A stretch of 64,000 bases of DNA from positions 19,562 through 83,561 of the forward strand of contig PQXF01000004.1 in NCBI GenBank assembly GCA_003194445.1. The letters are read 5' to 3'. This document shows positions 36,943-46,386 of the stretch, in pieces. Within the stretch, counting starts at the first letter, position 1; each line of letters begins with the position of its first letter. The notes beneath the pieces were generated by a model. It was not told the DNA's origin, made no database searches, and was given only the letters and a program-made list of their open reading frames with translations. Both the position numbers and the translations under genes were made by a program. The DNA comes from Candidatus Methanogaster sp. Lineage in GTDB: Archaea; Halobacteriota; Methanosarcinia; Methanosarcinales; Methanogasteraceae.

Positions 36943-37289
36943 ATCAATCTCTATACTTATACCTGCTTGTTAAAAACACATCCTCGAATCCTTTGGACTT
37001 GAGCAGCGCCGAAAAAGTCAGCATCATATCTATCCCATCTTCCGCTTGGGAACACCGTACAGGTAGTGATCGTGCTCTTCTGACCAATCTTCCGGTCCTT
37101 CAACCGTTCCCGCGTACTTTCTGAGTATATCCCATGCGTTCCCTCCATCCGGTCGCCTCACGATCTTTCACCCCATCCACAGCTCTTCCTCGAGTTCACT
37201 CAAAGCACATCGCCCCTATTTTTTCAGAATCCGAAGGGCAGGACGCTCCGGAAGATCAATCAACGGGTCCCGACAGTATGTGCGCACCA
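36943..37289. other. Gap upstream of the methylase, probably decayed coding DNA
   Basis: On the minus strand short peptides in shifting frames look protein-like (for example LTFSALLKSKGFEDVFLTSRY ending in a stop at about 36946, and WDRYDADFFGAAQ in another frame). I could not identify the source. It may be the end of a truncated gene between the isomerase and the restriction pair. Confidence 0.35.
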
Positions 37290-38069
37290 TCACACCACCC
37301 CCTGCAAGTACGCAAGACTCGCCTCCCCCTCCTCGAGATTACGCGCCTCGATCACAAACCTGCACCCGCTGTGCCGTTTATACAGTTCACCCATCACATC
37401 CGCCCACGCAATCGTGCCCTCTCCGATCGGCAGATGCTCATCCCTCCTGCCATTGTTGTCATGGATATGGACGTGCACGATCTCTTTCATCCCGAGAAAC
37501 TCTGAGAGTACCCCGTTCGTGTGCGCATGTCCGACATCAAGCGTCATACCGAGATTCTCCCGGTCCACAAGTTCGATCATGCCAGCCATCTCATCCGGTT
37601 CTTTCCCAAAGATTAGCTCCATCCTCGGCATGTTCTCGACAGCGAGTCTGACGCCGAGGTCACCTGCAGAGTCGCAGAGCTGCTGCAGCCCTGCGATGTT
37701 CTGTTGCCATGCAAGATATGGAATCTGCATCCCGAGCGGCGAGAGGTAACCCGGATGCACGACCATCAGGTCTGAAAACTCTGACGCAACCCGGATACAT
37801 GACGTTAACTGCCGAAGTACCTCATCCCAGATCGGATAGTTCAGGCTGGCAAGGTTCAGGTCTGAAAACGGCAGATGGATCGTTATCGCAAGGTCTGTCG
37901 TCTCACAGACCTTCCGCATCTGTGCAAGGTTCTGGCTATCGAGAGCCTGCGTTCCCTCGTGCACAACCTCCCAGCCGCCAAAGCCAATATCCTCGAGGCC
38001 GCAAGCCCAGCTAAACGGGTCATCGATGACCGATATGGATGAGAAACTGATGTTTCGAGAGGGTCTCAT
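37290..38069 (-). CDS. Sugar-phosphate isomerase/epimerase-like TIM-barrel protein
   Basis: A 259-residue xylose-isomerase-like (AP endonuclease 2 superfamily) barrel. Conserved strands: [51 protein letters not shown] with [14 protein letters not shown], and FVIEAR, providing the usual His/Glu/Asp metal ligands. Methanogen genomes carry several such proteins of unknown substrate. The start overlaps the dnaK stop by 4 bases (ATGA), so translation is coupled to dnaK, although no functional link is known. Confidence 0.85.
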   Translation of the reverse strand: MRPSRNISFSSISVIDDPFSWACGLEDIGFGGWEVVHEGTQALDSQNLAQMRKVCETTDLAITIHLPFSDLNLASLNYPIWDEVLRQLTSCIRVASEFSDLMVVHPGYLSPLGMQIPYLAWQQNIAGLQQLCDSAGDLGVRLAVENMPRMELIFGKEPDEMAGMIELVDRENLGMTLDVGHAHTNGVLSEFLGMKEIVHVHIHDNNGRRDEHLPIGEGTIAWADVMGELYKRHSGCRFVIEARNLEEGEASLAYLQGVV

Positions 38070-39925
38070 TTATCCTTATCCACTGCTTCGTAATCTGCGT
38101 CAACCACGTCTTCCTCGCCTGCTTCTGCAGATCCTGCTCCCGCTCCGCCTTCGGGAGCCGCCTGTGCAGCCTCCGCACCTTTCTGATACATTGCAGCAGC
38201 GACCGGGTAGATAGCTTCTGTCAGTTCCTCGGTCTTCTTTTTCATCTCTTCTGTGTCCGCACCCTCGATCGCAGTTTTAAGTTCCTCTATACCTTTCTCG
38301 ACCGTTTCTCGCTGTTCAGCTGTTACAAGATCGCCTGCCTCTTCGAGGGTCTTCTCTGCCGAGGTTACGAGAGCTTCAGCAGTATTCTTCGCTTCGACCG
38401 CCTCTTTCACGCTCTTATCCTCTTCAGCGTGATCCTCTGCGTCCCTGACCATCCGCTTGATCTCTTCATCAGATAGTCCTCCTGGCTTCTTGATCGTGAT
38501 CGACTGCTCCTTTCCTGTACCAAGATCTTTCGCAGTCACATTTAAGATGCCGTTTGCATCGATATCGAAGGTAACCTCGATCTGCGGGATTCCCCTGGGC
38601 GCAGGAGGGATGCCGTCGAGCATAAATCTGCCCATCGTCTCGTTTGCAGATGCGACGCCGCGCTCTCCTTGCAGGACATGAATCTCGACCGAAGGCTGAT
38701 TGGCAGATGCTGTTGAGAATATCTGGCCCTTCTTTGTCGGTATCGTTGTGTTCCGCTCGATAAGTGGCGTTGCAACCCCGCCAAGCGTCTCGATGCCGAG
38801 TGTCAGCGGCGTCACGTCCAGTAGCAGCACATCCTTCTTGACATCACCCGAAAGCACTCCGCCCTGGATTGCAGCACCCGTTGCGACTGCCTCATCCGGA
38901 TTGATGTTCTTGTACGGCTTCTTTCCGGTGACCCGCTCGACCGCAGCAATGACTGCTGGTGTCCTGGTTGCGCCTCCGACAAGGAGCACGCGGTCGATCT
39001 TCTCTTTCGAGAGCCCCGCGCTCTTGATTGCATCCTCCATCGGTTCCACTGTCTTGTTCACAAGGTCAGCGGTCAATTCATCGAACTTTGCACGTGTGAG
39101 AGTCATCTCCAGATGCTTTGGCTGCCCGTCCGGACCGACCGTGATAAACGGCAGGTTGATGTCGGTTGTGACCACCGTGGACAGTTCGACCTTCGCCTTC
39201 TCAGCCGCATCGGTGAGCCTCTGCATCACTGACTTATCCTTGGAAAGATCGATTCCTTCCTGTTTTTTGAATTCGGCTACGATATGATCCACAATATCCT
39301 GATCGAAGTCGTCCCCGCCAAGATGCGTGTCTCCGGATGTTGATTTGACCTCGAATGTGCCGATGCTTGGATCCAGTTCCAGGATCGAGACATCGAATGT
39401 GCCGCCCCCGAGATCGTACACCATCACGGTCTGCTCGCCCTCGGTCTTGTCGATCCCATAAGCAAATGCCGCCGCGGTCGGCTCGTTGATGATCCTCTTC
39501 ACATCGAACCCTGCTATCGCTCCGGCATCTTTTGTCGCCTGCCGCTGGGAGTCGTCAAAGTATGCGGGCACTGTGATCACTGCTTCCGTAATCGTCTCCC
39601 CGAGATACGCCTCTGCATCACTCTTCATCTTCTGAAGGATCATTGCAGAGATCTCCTGTGGCTTATAGTCCTTTCCGTCGATGTTTACGGTGTAACCCTT
39701 CTCACCGACATGCCGTTTGATTGAGGAGATCGTCCGTTCCGGGTTCAAGATTGCCTGTCTCTTTGCGATCTGCCCCACCAGACGTTCCCCGGTCTTTGAG
39801 AAGCCCACCACCGATGGCGTTGTTCTTCCGCCCTCTGCGTTCGGTATGATCGTCGCTTCGCCGGCTTCTATCGTCGCCATACATGAGTTTGTGGTTCCAA
39901 GATCAATTCCTAATATTTTTGCCAT
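38066..39925 (-). CDS. dnaK: Chaperone DnaK (Hsp70)
   Basis: A 619-residue Hsp70. ATPase motifs: [40 protein letters not shown]; substrate-binding domain with [11 protein letters not shown] and a C-terminal lid and tail ([16 protein letters not shown]). The track start at 40117 lies within nrdD; ATG 39925 is the conserved start and has GAGGT 7 bases upstream. Archaeal dnaK genes come from bacteria and usually sit in grpE-dnaK-dnaJ clusters. Neither co-chaperone is adjacent here; nrdD lies upstream and an isomerase downstream, an unusual setting. Confidence 0.95.
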   Translation of the reverse strand: MAKILGIDLGTTNSCMATIEAGEATIIPNAEGGRTTPSVVGFSKTGERLVGQIAKRQAILNPERTISSIKRHVGEKGYTVNIDGKDYKPQEISAMILQKMKSDAEAYLGETITEAVITVPAYFDDSQRQATKDAGAIAGFDVKRIINEPTAAAFAYGIDKTEGEQTVMVYDLGGGTFDVSILELDPSIGTFEVKSTSGDTHLGGDDFDQDIVDHIVAEFKKQEGIDLSKDKSVMQRLTDAAEKAKVELSTVVTTDINLPFITVGPDGQPKHLEMTLTRAKFDELTADLVNKTVEPMEDAIKSAGLSKEKIDRVLLVGGATRTPAVIAAVERVTGKKPYKNINPDEAVATGAAIQGGVLSGDVKKDVLLLDVTPLTLGIETLGGVATPLIERNTTIPTKKGQIFSTASANQPSVEIHVLQGERGVASANETMGRFMLDGIPPAPRGIPQIEVTFDIDANGILNVTAKDLGTGKEQSITIKKPGGLSDEEIKRMVRDAEDHAEEDKSVKEAVEAKNTAEALVTSAEKTLEEAGDLVTAEQRETVEKGIEELKTAIEGADTEEMKKKTEELTEAIYPVAAAMYQKGAEAAQAAPEGGAGAGSAEAGEEDVVDADYEAVDKDK

Positions 39926-39935
39926 GTTGTTATAC

Positions 39936-39952
39936 CTCTTAAATATTGATTC
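39936..39952 (-). promoter_or_regulatory. Possible dnaK promoter (TATA-like)
   Basis: On the minus strand, AATCAATATTTAAG lies about 15-28 bases before ATG 39925, in the 64-base gap after nrdD. It would allow dnaK expression apart from nrdD, although the distance to the ATG is short. Confidence 0.35.
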
Positions 39953-39989
39953 CGATGTTGTGATATTAAGTTTTTGTGAAACAATTCGC

Positions 39990-42900
39990 TCACACCATAT
40001 CCGATTCACCGTACCGCTTCCGGTCCTCGAGTTCCTGCTTCTTTGCGGCATTCCACCCGGATACCGCCTGGAGATATCCTGTAACCCGTGACAACTGCTC
40101 CACGTTCGTTGATCCACAGTTCGGACACTCGTCCTTTAACCCGGGCGCGAGATGGGAACAGTCCGTGCATATAGTCATATCTCTTGTGAATGCGAAGTAG
40201 CCGGTCTGCGTATTCTTTGCAATCCGCATCGCGAAGTCGCGAAGCCCTTTCGGGTCGGGTGTGCTCTCACCAAGGAATATGTGCATGATATTGCCGCCGT
40301 CCACGATCGGGAAGAAGACGTGCTCAAGCCCTATACGCTCTGCAAGCGAGATGCCAGCGCCCGGTGGAATGTGCGTGCCGTTTGTGTAGTATATCGGAAG
40401 ATCCCTTGTCTTATGGATGCTTGCAAGCGCCCGATCAATGTCGCCTTTGACCACCTTTTTTGCACATTCCGAATATCTGGGATCGAGTATGTCAGCCACG
40501 GCAAACCGGCCAACAGTCGTCTCAGCAGGCGTTCTTGCAAGTGCAATCGTCATGCCATGCTCTTCGCTTAGCTCCTTTGAGTAAAACTCCATCTCGGTCA
40601 TCGCCCGGATCGCAAGCTTCCACGCGTCCTTTGATTCGTGCAACTGGTGCCCGGTATGGTGCTCTACCATCTCGTTGATGCCGACGACACCGATCTCGTA
40701 CACGAGGCCTTCCAGATCGACCGCCTGTGACCCTTTCTCCCTGGTAACCGGATCCAGTGGGCGCTGTGTAGCAAACGGCATCCGCTGCGCATCTACGATC
40801 TGATTCATCCATTCCCTCTTGATCTTGTGGATCTGTACCGCGATGTCCATCATCCGCTTCAACTCGTTAAATAGCGCCTCATCGTCGTGGTTCGCCCGGT
40901 ATGCGGCTCTCGGGCAGTTTACTGAGATGACCTGCCACGCCCCCATCGAGAAATGCTTCCCGTCCTTAAAGATGAGTTTATCATCGAAATCGGAATCGGT
41001 GTCCGAATTTGAGGAGAAATTATAAGCACAACAGTTTCCTGTTATGATACCGAGCGCGTTAGGGAAATTGTGCGTATCAGAGACATCCACCAGATCGTAA
41101 ACATAGCCGTCATAATCGATATCCTCAATTCTCCTGACTCTGAGTGGGTGGATGTCCCCCCCGACAATGTTTTCGATGATCTGCGCACCGTCTCCGTCTG
41201 CATCGATCAGCGACGGGCTTACGTGTTGACAACCGCCCGAGCGATACTGGCTCGAGTATGTTAGGTTAGAGTACCCAAGCCCGCTCTCCTCGATCGGGAT
41301 TCTGGTGAATATGCCTGCGGTTTTCCTCAGGTCTGCATGGACTGCAGAAGCGCCATATCCTACCGTTTGCTCGAATTTTTGGATCTGCTCCTGTGCAGTG
41401 ACGCTCACTATGAACGTCGGCAGGAGGTAGGATTCTTTCGTTTGCGGATGCATGGTCTTCTGCATACGCTCGTAATAGTTCATCTGCACGTCGACCCGCC
41501 CGGCAAGAAGCACCAATTTCTGTACTGCTAATTTTGATACTAGTTTGAGGCGAATCGTGCTGGCACGAGATTCGTATTCACCATATCTCTCATGTTTAAG
41601 AATATTAACTCGGGATTCAGCATTTCCATCGCCGACAAAGACTCCCTGAAGATACTCCCCGACAAGTGCTGGTTCAACGTTGTAGAGCAGATCTGGCACA
41701 GATTTGTCATGCGCTGTGTGACCGCATCCAAGCGCATCCAGAAGCAGATACAGCAGTTTACTGTTGATGGTCACATTTACAGCGGTAGACTCGATGGAAA
41801 TGATCGGATCGATTTCAAGACTCTCCTTTATACACTGTTTTGCATCATCGATGAGATCTGTTTCATGCTTGCCAAAAGAGAGGCGCACGGAATATCTGCG
41901 CCCTGAATGGTCGCTGCACCCCTCGGACATGTAATATCCAAGAAATCGCACGAATTCGGGAGTTATATAAAATGTTTTCGGAAGTCCCTTTCTTTTGGCG
42001 TGCAGGATGTTGACCATACCGTTCTTGACAGTTATCTCGCTAACGCGAGCTCTCGAGCCGGAGGCGTCACCAAATCCTGCCTCGATCAGGATATCCTCAA
42101 GGTCGATGCTGTGCACAGCAGCGCCCTCAAATCCAGTCTGTTTCATGACCGGGAGATAATCTCCAGCGGCGAGTTCGCGAGTTGTTATCTTCTCGAATCC
42201 TCCTGACCTGTAGACGAATACTGGGTGATCAGGAGTTACCTTGATGCGCCTTCCTGATTCAAGGATGACGTTTAATAGTTTCCCTCTGTATCTCTTGCGC
42301 ATGATGCCACTAAACGGGTGCGCATCCACACTGAATCTGCCAAACTCCATACTTGGTGCCGATGCATCGAGTCTGGCAAATTCAACATCGCCATCGACGT
42401 GAGTGCCACCCGCAGCACCCCTCTCGAAGAGATTGCTAATATAATCCACCTTTACGTTTCCATCAACGATAATCGGTACTAATTCATCCTTACTCAAGCA
42501 TTGATAGCAACTTATCCCCTCTCCAGCACCACGATACGCCGGTATCTGGTTATCGAAGTAAGGAGTGCCAAATTTTGCTGCCAGTTCGAAGGTGAGATCA
42601 TAAAGTTCGGAATAAGTCGGAAGATCGGGATGTTTTGCATTAAACTCTTCGTCCTCTCCCATGAAATCGGGCTCTATCGAGATCTCCGGCTTCGGGAAAT
42701 TAAATGGCTTGCCCCAGTAATCCCCTCCAAGCATGACATTCATCAGCGCCTTAAACGATATCCGCACCTCGCGCTCAAACTCGCCATACATCCGAAGCGG
42801 AGCCTGATCCGGATCGCCGTTATAGATTCTTCCCTTGTATACAACGGGCTTATCCCTCCAGAGCTTTGGAACGCCCGGAGCCAGCTGGACAGACGAGAAG

Positions 42901-43754
42901 ACGAGCTGTCCTCCGCGTGCGACCATCATCTGGGTCATCTCGTAGACGAACATCTGCATCAGTTGCTCGATCTCCTCGTAGGACATCCCCTCGAGATACG
43001 GCGCAAGAAACGTCAGAAAGTTGTAGAACCCCTGACCGCCTGCGAAATTCGTCTGCGCGCTCCCGAGAGCCTTTACTGCGTGGAGAATTGCAACCTCTGC
43101 TTTCTTTGCAGGACCTGCTACACTCGACTTCGTGCCGCTCCCATCCGGCATCAGCCCGTAATAGAAGAAGTACCTGAGGTCCCAGTCCATACAGAAACTG
43201 CGCGTTCCGAGATACTCGAGATCGTGGATGTGAATATCTCCGCTCAGATGCAAATCGGAAAGTTTCGGCGGCAGCAATAGCAGATACTGCTCTTTTGAGA
43301 TCTTGTCTGCCTTCTTCTTATGCGAAGTTTCCGCATTCTCTTGAAGATTTGCATTTTCATTTGCTTCGAACCCTTCACCCACATCGATCTGGTGCGCGTC
43401 ATACACCGGAGTCCCTACCCTCGTTGCGATGTTTCGCCATTCGGGATGCCCGCGCTCAAGGAGGGTTACGTTGACGAGTTCGCGCACGAGCGGACCTGAT
43501 AGGTTCTTAAGACCGATCTTTTTGATGCGCGCCTCCACCTCTTTTGCAATCTCTTCCGCCTCCTCTTCGGTTATTGGATCGATCCTGTAAAATCGCTTGG
43601 AAAGCTGCGTCTCCTTTAAAAGCTGAGCTACGATTGCGTGCCGGTCCCAGTCCATCACGTGCCCGTCCGTTGTCCGAACCCTGGACATCTGCGGCACGCT
43701 CTTCCAGTCAAGCGTCTTTTGCACGGTCTCTTGTGGATGACACCGGCGTTTCAT
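39990..43754 (-). CDS. nrdD: Anaerobic ribonucleoside-triphosphate reductase with intein
   Basis: A 1254-residue precursor; removing the 489-residue intein leaves a 765-residue NrdD, the normal size. An ATP-cone-like N-terminus ([23 protein letters not shown]) is followed by the glycyl-radical barrel, a zinc site near the C-terminus ([17 protein letters not shown]) and the glycyl-radical motif RVTGYL. The enzyme makes deoxynucleotides without oxygen; its activating radical-SAM enzyme NrdG is not in the window. The start overlaps the glutaredoxin stop by 4 bases (ATGA), and that glutaredoxin-like protein is a plausible reductant. The intein sits between CYQ and CCAYNF. Confidence 0.95.
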   Translation of the reverse strand: MKRRCHPQETVQKTLDWKSVPQMSRVRTTDGHVMDWDRHAIVAQLLKETQLSKRFYRIDPITEEEAEEIAKEVEARIKKIGLKNLSGPLVRELVNVTLLERGHPEWRNIATRVGTPVYDAHQIDVGEGFEANENANLQENAETSHKKKADKISKEQYLLLLPPKLSDLHLSGDIHIHDLEYLGTRSFCMDWDLRYFFYYGLMPDGSGTKSSVAGPAKKAEVAILHAVKALGSAQTNFAGGQGFYNFLTFLAPYLEGMSYEEIEQLMQMFVYEMTQMMVARGGQLVFSSVQLAPGVPKLWRDKPVVYKGRIYNGDPDQAPLRMYGEFEREVRISFKALMNVMLGGDYWGKPFNFPKPEISIEPDFMGEDEEFNAKHPDLPTYSELYDLTFELAAKFGTPYFDNQIPAYRGAGEGISCYQCLSKDELVPIIVDGNVKVDYISNLFERGAAGGTHVDGDVEFARLDASAPSMEFGRFSVDAHPFSGIMRKRYRGKLLNVILESGRRIKVTPDHPVFVYRSGGFEKITTRELAAGDYLPVMKQTGFEGAAVHSIDLEDILIEAGFGDASGSRARVSEITVKNGMVNILHAKRKGLPKTFYITPEFVRFLGYYMSEGCSDHSGRRYSVRLSFGKHETDLIDDAKQCIKESLEIDPIISIESTAVNVTINSKLLYLLLDALGCGHTAHDKSVPDLLYNVEPALVGEYLQGVFVGDGNAESRVNILKHERYGEYESRASTIRLKLVSKLAVQKLVLLAGRVDVQMNYYERMQKTMHPQTKESYLLPTFIVSVTAQEQIQKFEQTVGYGASAVHADLRKTAGIFTRIPIEESGLGYSNLTYSSQYRSGGCQHVSPSLIDADGDGAQIIENIVGGDIHPLRVRRIEDIDYDGYVYDLVDVSDTHNFPNALGIITGNCCAYNFSSNSDTDSDFDDKLIFKDGKHFSMGAWQVISVNCPRAAYRANHDDEALFNELKRMMDIAVQIHKIKREWMNQIVDAQRMPFATQRPLDPVTREKGSQAVDLEGLVYEIGVVGINEMVEHHTGHQLHESKDAWKLAIRAMTEMEFYSKELSEEHGMTIALARTPAETTVGRFAVADILDPRYSECAKKVVKGDIDRALASIHKTRDLPIYYTNGTHIPPGAGISLAERIGLEHVFFPIVDGGNIMHIFLGESTPDPKGLRDFAMRIAKNTQTGYFAFTRDMTICTDCSHLAPGLKDECPNCGSTNVEQLSRVTGYLQAVSGWNAAKKQELEDRKRYGESDMV
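41034..42500 (-). other. Intein in NrdD with a LAGLIDADG homing endonuclease
   Basis: 489 residues from Cys (CLSKDELVP) to Asn (GIITGN), followed by Cys+1 of the extein. Splicing blocks: Cys1 at the start, a TPDHPVF block with the conserved histidine, and C-terminal [13 protein letters not shown] with the penultimate region ending in N before C. The central part has two dodecapeptide-type motifs, FLGYYMSEG and LQGVFVGDG, typical of DOD homing endonucleases; the acidic residues expected for cleavage are present (E and D), so it may still be active. The splice junctions follow from extein continuity CYQ/CCAY. Confidence 0.92.
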
Positions 43755-44014
43755 GGTGCGTTCCCCACCAGATCATCTACCACGTCCTTTCTGACCCGAT
43801 CTCCGTCAAACATCTCTTCAAGGATCTGAAACGAATCTCCGACCTGCAGAACAGGCGCCATCATCGTGAACACTCCGTTTGCGCGCAGTTCTGTGAGCGC
43901 TGCCGGCGTAGACATATCTGCTTCTGTGTACTCGATCGCTGCCGATTTTAGATAACTCTTCAGTTTCTTGCATTTCGGACATGTGCTGGTTGTATATACG
44001 ATGATTCCGGTCAT
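43751..44014 (-). CDS. Glutaredoxin/thioredoxin-like protein, likely partner of NrdD
   Basis: An 87-residue thioredoxin-fold protein starting MTGIIVYTTSTCPKCKKLKSYL, with a CPKC redox site and the cis-proline segment (MMAPVLQVGD). The track start at 44074 reaches into a tRNA remnant; ATG 44014, with GGGAG upstream, is the better start. Overlap with nrdD (ATGA) suggests it supplies electrons to the reductase. A truncated copy with YPKC lies at 44650-44817. Confidence 0.88.
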   Translation of the reverse strand: MTGIIVYTTSTCPKCKKLKSYLKSAAIEYTEADMSTPAALTELRANGVFTMMAPVLQVGDSFQILEEMFDGDRVRKDVVDDLVGNAP

Positions 44015-44037
44015 GAAAACTCCCTTCTTATGTATAA

Positions 44038-44066
44038 AACGGACGTGATGGGATTCAAATCTTGAG
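44038..44066 (-). repeat. Decayed 3' end of a tRNA-Arg copy
   Basis: acggacgtgatgggattcaaatcttgag aligns with the 3' acceptor and T arm of the intact tRNA at 44843 (acggacgtgaggggattcgaacccctgat) and has lost the T stem pairing. The distance to the grx start is the same as in the second copy. Confidence 0.7.
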
Positions 44067-44163
44067 TGTGACATATGTGTTTAATCATGAATTAACCCTG
44101 CGGTTTATCTAACTTGACAGCATCATCAATATTATACAATCTTCAAACGTCGGGTGATCGGAA

Positions 44164-44379
44164 ATGTCCAGTGATGCAACACAAATATATGGAACCTATA
44201 AAACGCATGGAACACATGAATCCGGATGGGTAACCATTTCTACGGACGAATACGAGTCAATGGTACGAACAATCGAGGTATTGTCCGACAAAGACCTCAT
44301 GGAACAAATTGAAGAAGGTAAATGCGATAATGTTAAAATTATGGATTTCGAGGAACTTGCAAAGGAACTTGGAATCTAA
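44164..44379 (+). CDS. Phd/YefM-like antitoxin
   Basis: A 71-residue protein with SGWVTISTDEYESMVRTIEVLSD and LMEQIEEGK, the pattern of Phd/YefM/RelB-type antitoxins (DNA-binding N-terminus, flexible acidic toxin-binding tail). The cognate RelE-like toxin gene lies on the opposite strand and the two stop codons overlap (44376-44379), an unusual convergent layout. A decayed paralogue lies at 44966-45171. Confidence 0.75.
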   Translation: MSSDATQIYGTYKTHGTHESGWVTISTDEYESMVRTIEVLSDKDLMEQIEEGKCDNVKIMDFEELAKELGI

Positions 44380-44633
44380 AATTCGTTTTTATGTCTAATA
44401 GCTTCGATTACGACCACTTTTTCATTATGATCTATGGAGTACATGATTCTAATTTTATTCTCAAAATATAGTTCCCAATAACCATGAAGTGAACCTCTTA
44501 ATGGTTTACCATGTATATCAGGATTTTCTTTCAATTTCCTAATTTTAATAGCAAAACGTTTCTGGATGTTTTTATCAAATTTCCGCAATCTTTTTTCTGC
44601 GGGCTCTCTGATCTTGATGGTGAAAGAATTCAT
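44376..44633 (-). CDS. RelE/ParE-superfamily toxin
   Basis: An 85-residue protein with the RelE fold pattern: FTIKIREPAEKRLRKFDKNIQKRF, a KPLRGSLHGYWELYF strand pair and KIRIMYSIDHNEKVVVIEAIRHKNEF. Such toxins cut mRNA on the ribosome. It is convergent with and overlaps the antitoxin gene by 4 bases, so the antitoxin is not its upstream operon partner as in usual modules. A truncated grx ORF ends 17 bases upstream on the same strand and may share its transcript. Confidence 0.85.
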   Translation of the reverse strand: MNSFTIKIREPAEKRLRKFDKNIQKRFAIKIRKLKENPDIHGKPLRGSLHGYWELYFENKIRIMYSIDHNEKVVVIEAIRHKNEF

Positions 44634-44649
44634 ATTACGCAGATGCAGT

Positions 44650-44817
44650 CTATGCTATTTCCTCAATTATGAATCCACCATTTGCGCGCAGTTCTGTGAG
44701 CGCTGCAGGTGTCGGCATATCTGCCTCTTCGTATTCGACCGCTGCCGATTTCAGATAACTCTTCAGTTTCTTGCATTTCGGATATATGCTGGTTGCATAT
44801 ATGATAATTCCAGTCAT
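44650..44817 (-). pseudogene. Truncated glutaredoxin copy with a lost active-site cysteine
   Basis: An open 55-residue ORF (MTGIIIYATSIYPKCKKLK...) matches the first ~48 residues of the 43751-44014 gene. The CPKC site is YPKC and the C-terminal half with the cis-proline is missing. It is preceded by the intact tRNA-Arg just as the complete gene is preceded by a tRNA remnant. Confidence 0.8.
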
Positions 44818-44842
44818 GAAAACTCCCTTCTTATGTACAAAA

Positions 44843-44917
44843 CGGACGTGAGGGGATTCGAACCCCTGATGTGCAGCTTAGGAGACTGCCGCCCTATCCT
44901 GGCTAGGCCACACGCCC
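44843..44917 (-). tRNA. tRNA-Arg (anticodon CCT)
   Basis: Read on the minus strand, 75 bases fold into a full cloverleaf: acceptor GGGCGTG/CACGTCC (one G-T pair), D stem GCCT/GGGC, anticodon stem GCAGT/GCTGC with loop CTCCTAA, five-base variable loop and T arm AGGGG-TTCGAAT-CCCCT, then discriminator G. The anticodon CCT reads AGG codons. No CCA is encoded and no intron is visible. Confidence 0.93.
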
Positions 44918-44965
44918 ATAGTGCGGGTGATGTTTAATCTATCGTCCCAATGCACATTAATCCAT

Positions 44966-45171
44966 ATGGTGGAACTGTCGAGTGCTGCAAAAGATATGTA
45001 TGGAACAGATAAAACCGGGAAGATAACTATTTATACGGACGAATGTGTGTCAATTGTGCGAACGAGGGGGTACTCTCTGATAAAGACCTTATAGAGCAGA
45101 TTGAAGAAGGTAAATGTGATAATGCCAAAATTGTGGATTTTGAAGAGCTTGCACGGAAGCCTGGGGTGTAA
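44966..45171 (+). pseudogene. Frameshifted copy of the antitoxin gene
   Basis: From ATG 44966 the sequence parallels the antitoxin at 44164 (GKITIYTDECVSIVRT), then a frameshift near 45063 moves the rest (VLSDKDLIEQIEEGKCDNAKIVDFEELA) to another frame ending at 45169-45171. No toxin gene follows; argB comes 13 bases later on the other strand. Confidence 0.75.
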
Positions 45172-45183
45172 AAAGAGATAGCC

Positions 45184-46053
45184 TCAATCCATCATCGTGC
45201 CGATCCCCTCGTCGGTTAGCAGTTCAAGCAAGAGCGAGTGCGGCTTGCTACCATCGATGATGTGCACCTTCGATACCCCGCCCCGGATCGCGCAGACTCC
45301 GCCCCGTATCTTGGGGATCATCCCGCTCCGGATCGTGCCGTTCTCGGTCAGGTCGTCCACCTCTGACACTGGGATGTGTGATATAAGTGTATCCGTATCA
45401 GACTGATCCGCAAGCACCCCTACCACGTCTGTTAGCAGAATCAGTTTCTTTGCATGAAGAGCAGCAGCGATATCCCCTGATACCGTATCCGCATTCAGGT
45501 TCAGACTGTTTCCAGCGAGATCTACAGCAATCGGTGCGATCACAGGGATATATCCGCGCCCTGATGTGATCATCAGTACCTCGGGGTTTATAATCTCGGT
45601 CTCACCGACCCAGCCAAGATCGATCTCATCGCTGGTTCCAGCAACGACCATCGGCGCTTTCTTTTTGGCAAGGATCAACCTACCATCCTTCCCTGAAAGT
45701 CCGACGCCCTTACCTCCGTACCTGCCGATTAGCGAGACTATTCTCGTGTTCACGTTCCCGACAAGCACCATGCGCGTGATTTCAAGAGTCTCGTCATCTG
45801 TTATGCGTAAGCCACCTGCGAATTCAACCTTCTTGCCGAGGCGCTCCATCTTCTCTGATATCTCAGGACCGCCGCCGTGTACGATGACCGGATGGATTCC
45901 GATGTACTGTAAAAGGATCACGTCGCGGACGATGTCGTCGAGGATCGACGGCTCAACGATCGCATTGCCCCCGATCTTGATCACTATGATCGAGTCCGCA
46001 AACTCCTGGATGTACGGCAGCGCTTCGATTAAGATATCTGCTCTGGTTGGCAT
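45184..46053 (-). CDS. argB: Acetylglutamate kinase
   Basis: A 289-residue amino-acid kinase phosphorylating N-acetylglutamate in arginine synthesis. Motifs: IVIKIGGNAIVEPSI (phosphate-binding), VIVHGGGPEI, the substrate arginine region FAGGLRITDDETLEI, SGKDGRLI, NLNADTVSGDIAAAL and IRGGVCAIRGGVSKVHIIDG. ATG 46053 is preferred to the track start 46095, giving the usual family N-terminus (MPTRADILIEALPYIQEF). It stands next to a small membrane protein on the same strand and not in an arg operon. Confidence 0.95.
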   Translation of the reverse strand: MPTRADILIEALPYIQEFADSIIVIKIGGNAIVEPSILDDIVRDVILLQYIGIHPVIVHGGGPEISEKMERLGKKVEFAGGLRITDDETLEITRMVLVGNVNTRIVSLIGRYGGKGVGLSGKDGRLILAKKKAPMVVAGTSDEIDLGWVGETEIINPEVLMITSGRGYIPVIAPIAVDLAGNSLNLNADTVSGDIAAALHAKKLILLTDVVGVLADQSDTDTLISHIPVSEVDDLTENGTIRSGMIPKIRGGVCAIRGGVSKVHIIDGSKPHSLLLELLTDEGIGTMMD

Positions 46054-46063
46054 CTTATCTATC

Positions 46064-46351
46064 CTACCCCATAATCTCCTTCGTCCTCTTTGCAATCATC
46101 AGGATCCCGACGGCAACGATCCCCATCCCGAAGTTCCGAAGTATTCCGGAAAGCGTATCGGCGTACGGAATCTCGGCAAGCACGACCACGATATATGCGG
46201 CATGTATCAGGCAGCCAAGCAGAACGACGTACCAGCACTGCTTCCAGTAGATCAGTTTTGTCGATCGAACCGCATAGATGCACGCATATATCCAGAACAA
46301 TTCAATCACGAACCGCACTGCAAGTTCAGTGCTCGACTCCACGATAGACAT
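46064..46351 (-). CDS. Small membrane protein, three predicted transmembrane segments
   Basis: A 95-residue protein with hydrophobic stretches near residues 10-27, 38-57 and 68-86 (GIVAVGILMIA) and a basic C-terminus. No family recognised; conserved small proteins of this look occur beside argB-like genes in some archaea, but I cannot confirm it here. It lies 10 bases upstream of argB in the same direction, so they are probably co-transcribed. Divergent from the DUF2298 gene. Confidence 0.65.
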   Translation of the reverse strand: MSIVESSTELAVRFVIELFWIYACIYAVRSTKLIYWKQCWYVVLLGCLIHAAYIVVVLAEIPYADTLSGILRNFGMGIVAVGILMIAKRTKEIMG

Positions 46352-46386
46352 GTGTTGATATTCAACGCCATGCCATATAAGACCAC

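Noticed and set aside
44376-44633. The toxin being part of a normal co-directional operon with an antitoxin upstream
   Set aside because: The only same-strand upstream ORF is the truncated glutaredoxin copy; the antitoxin-like gene is on the other strand.
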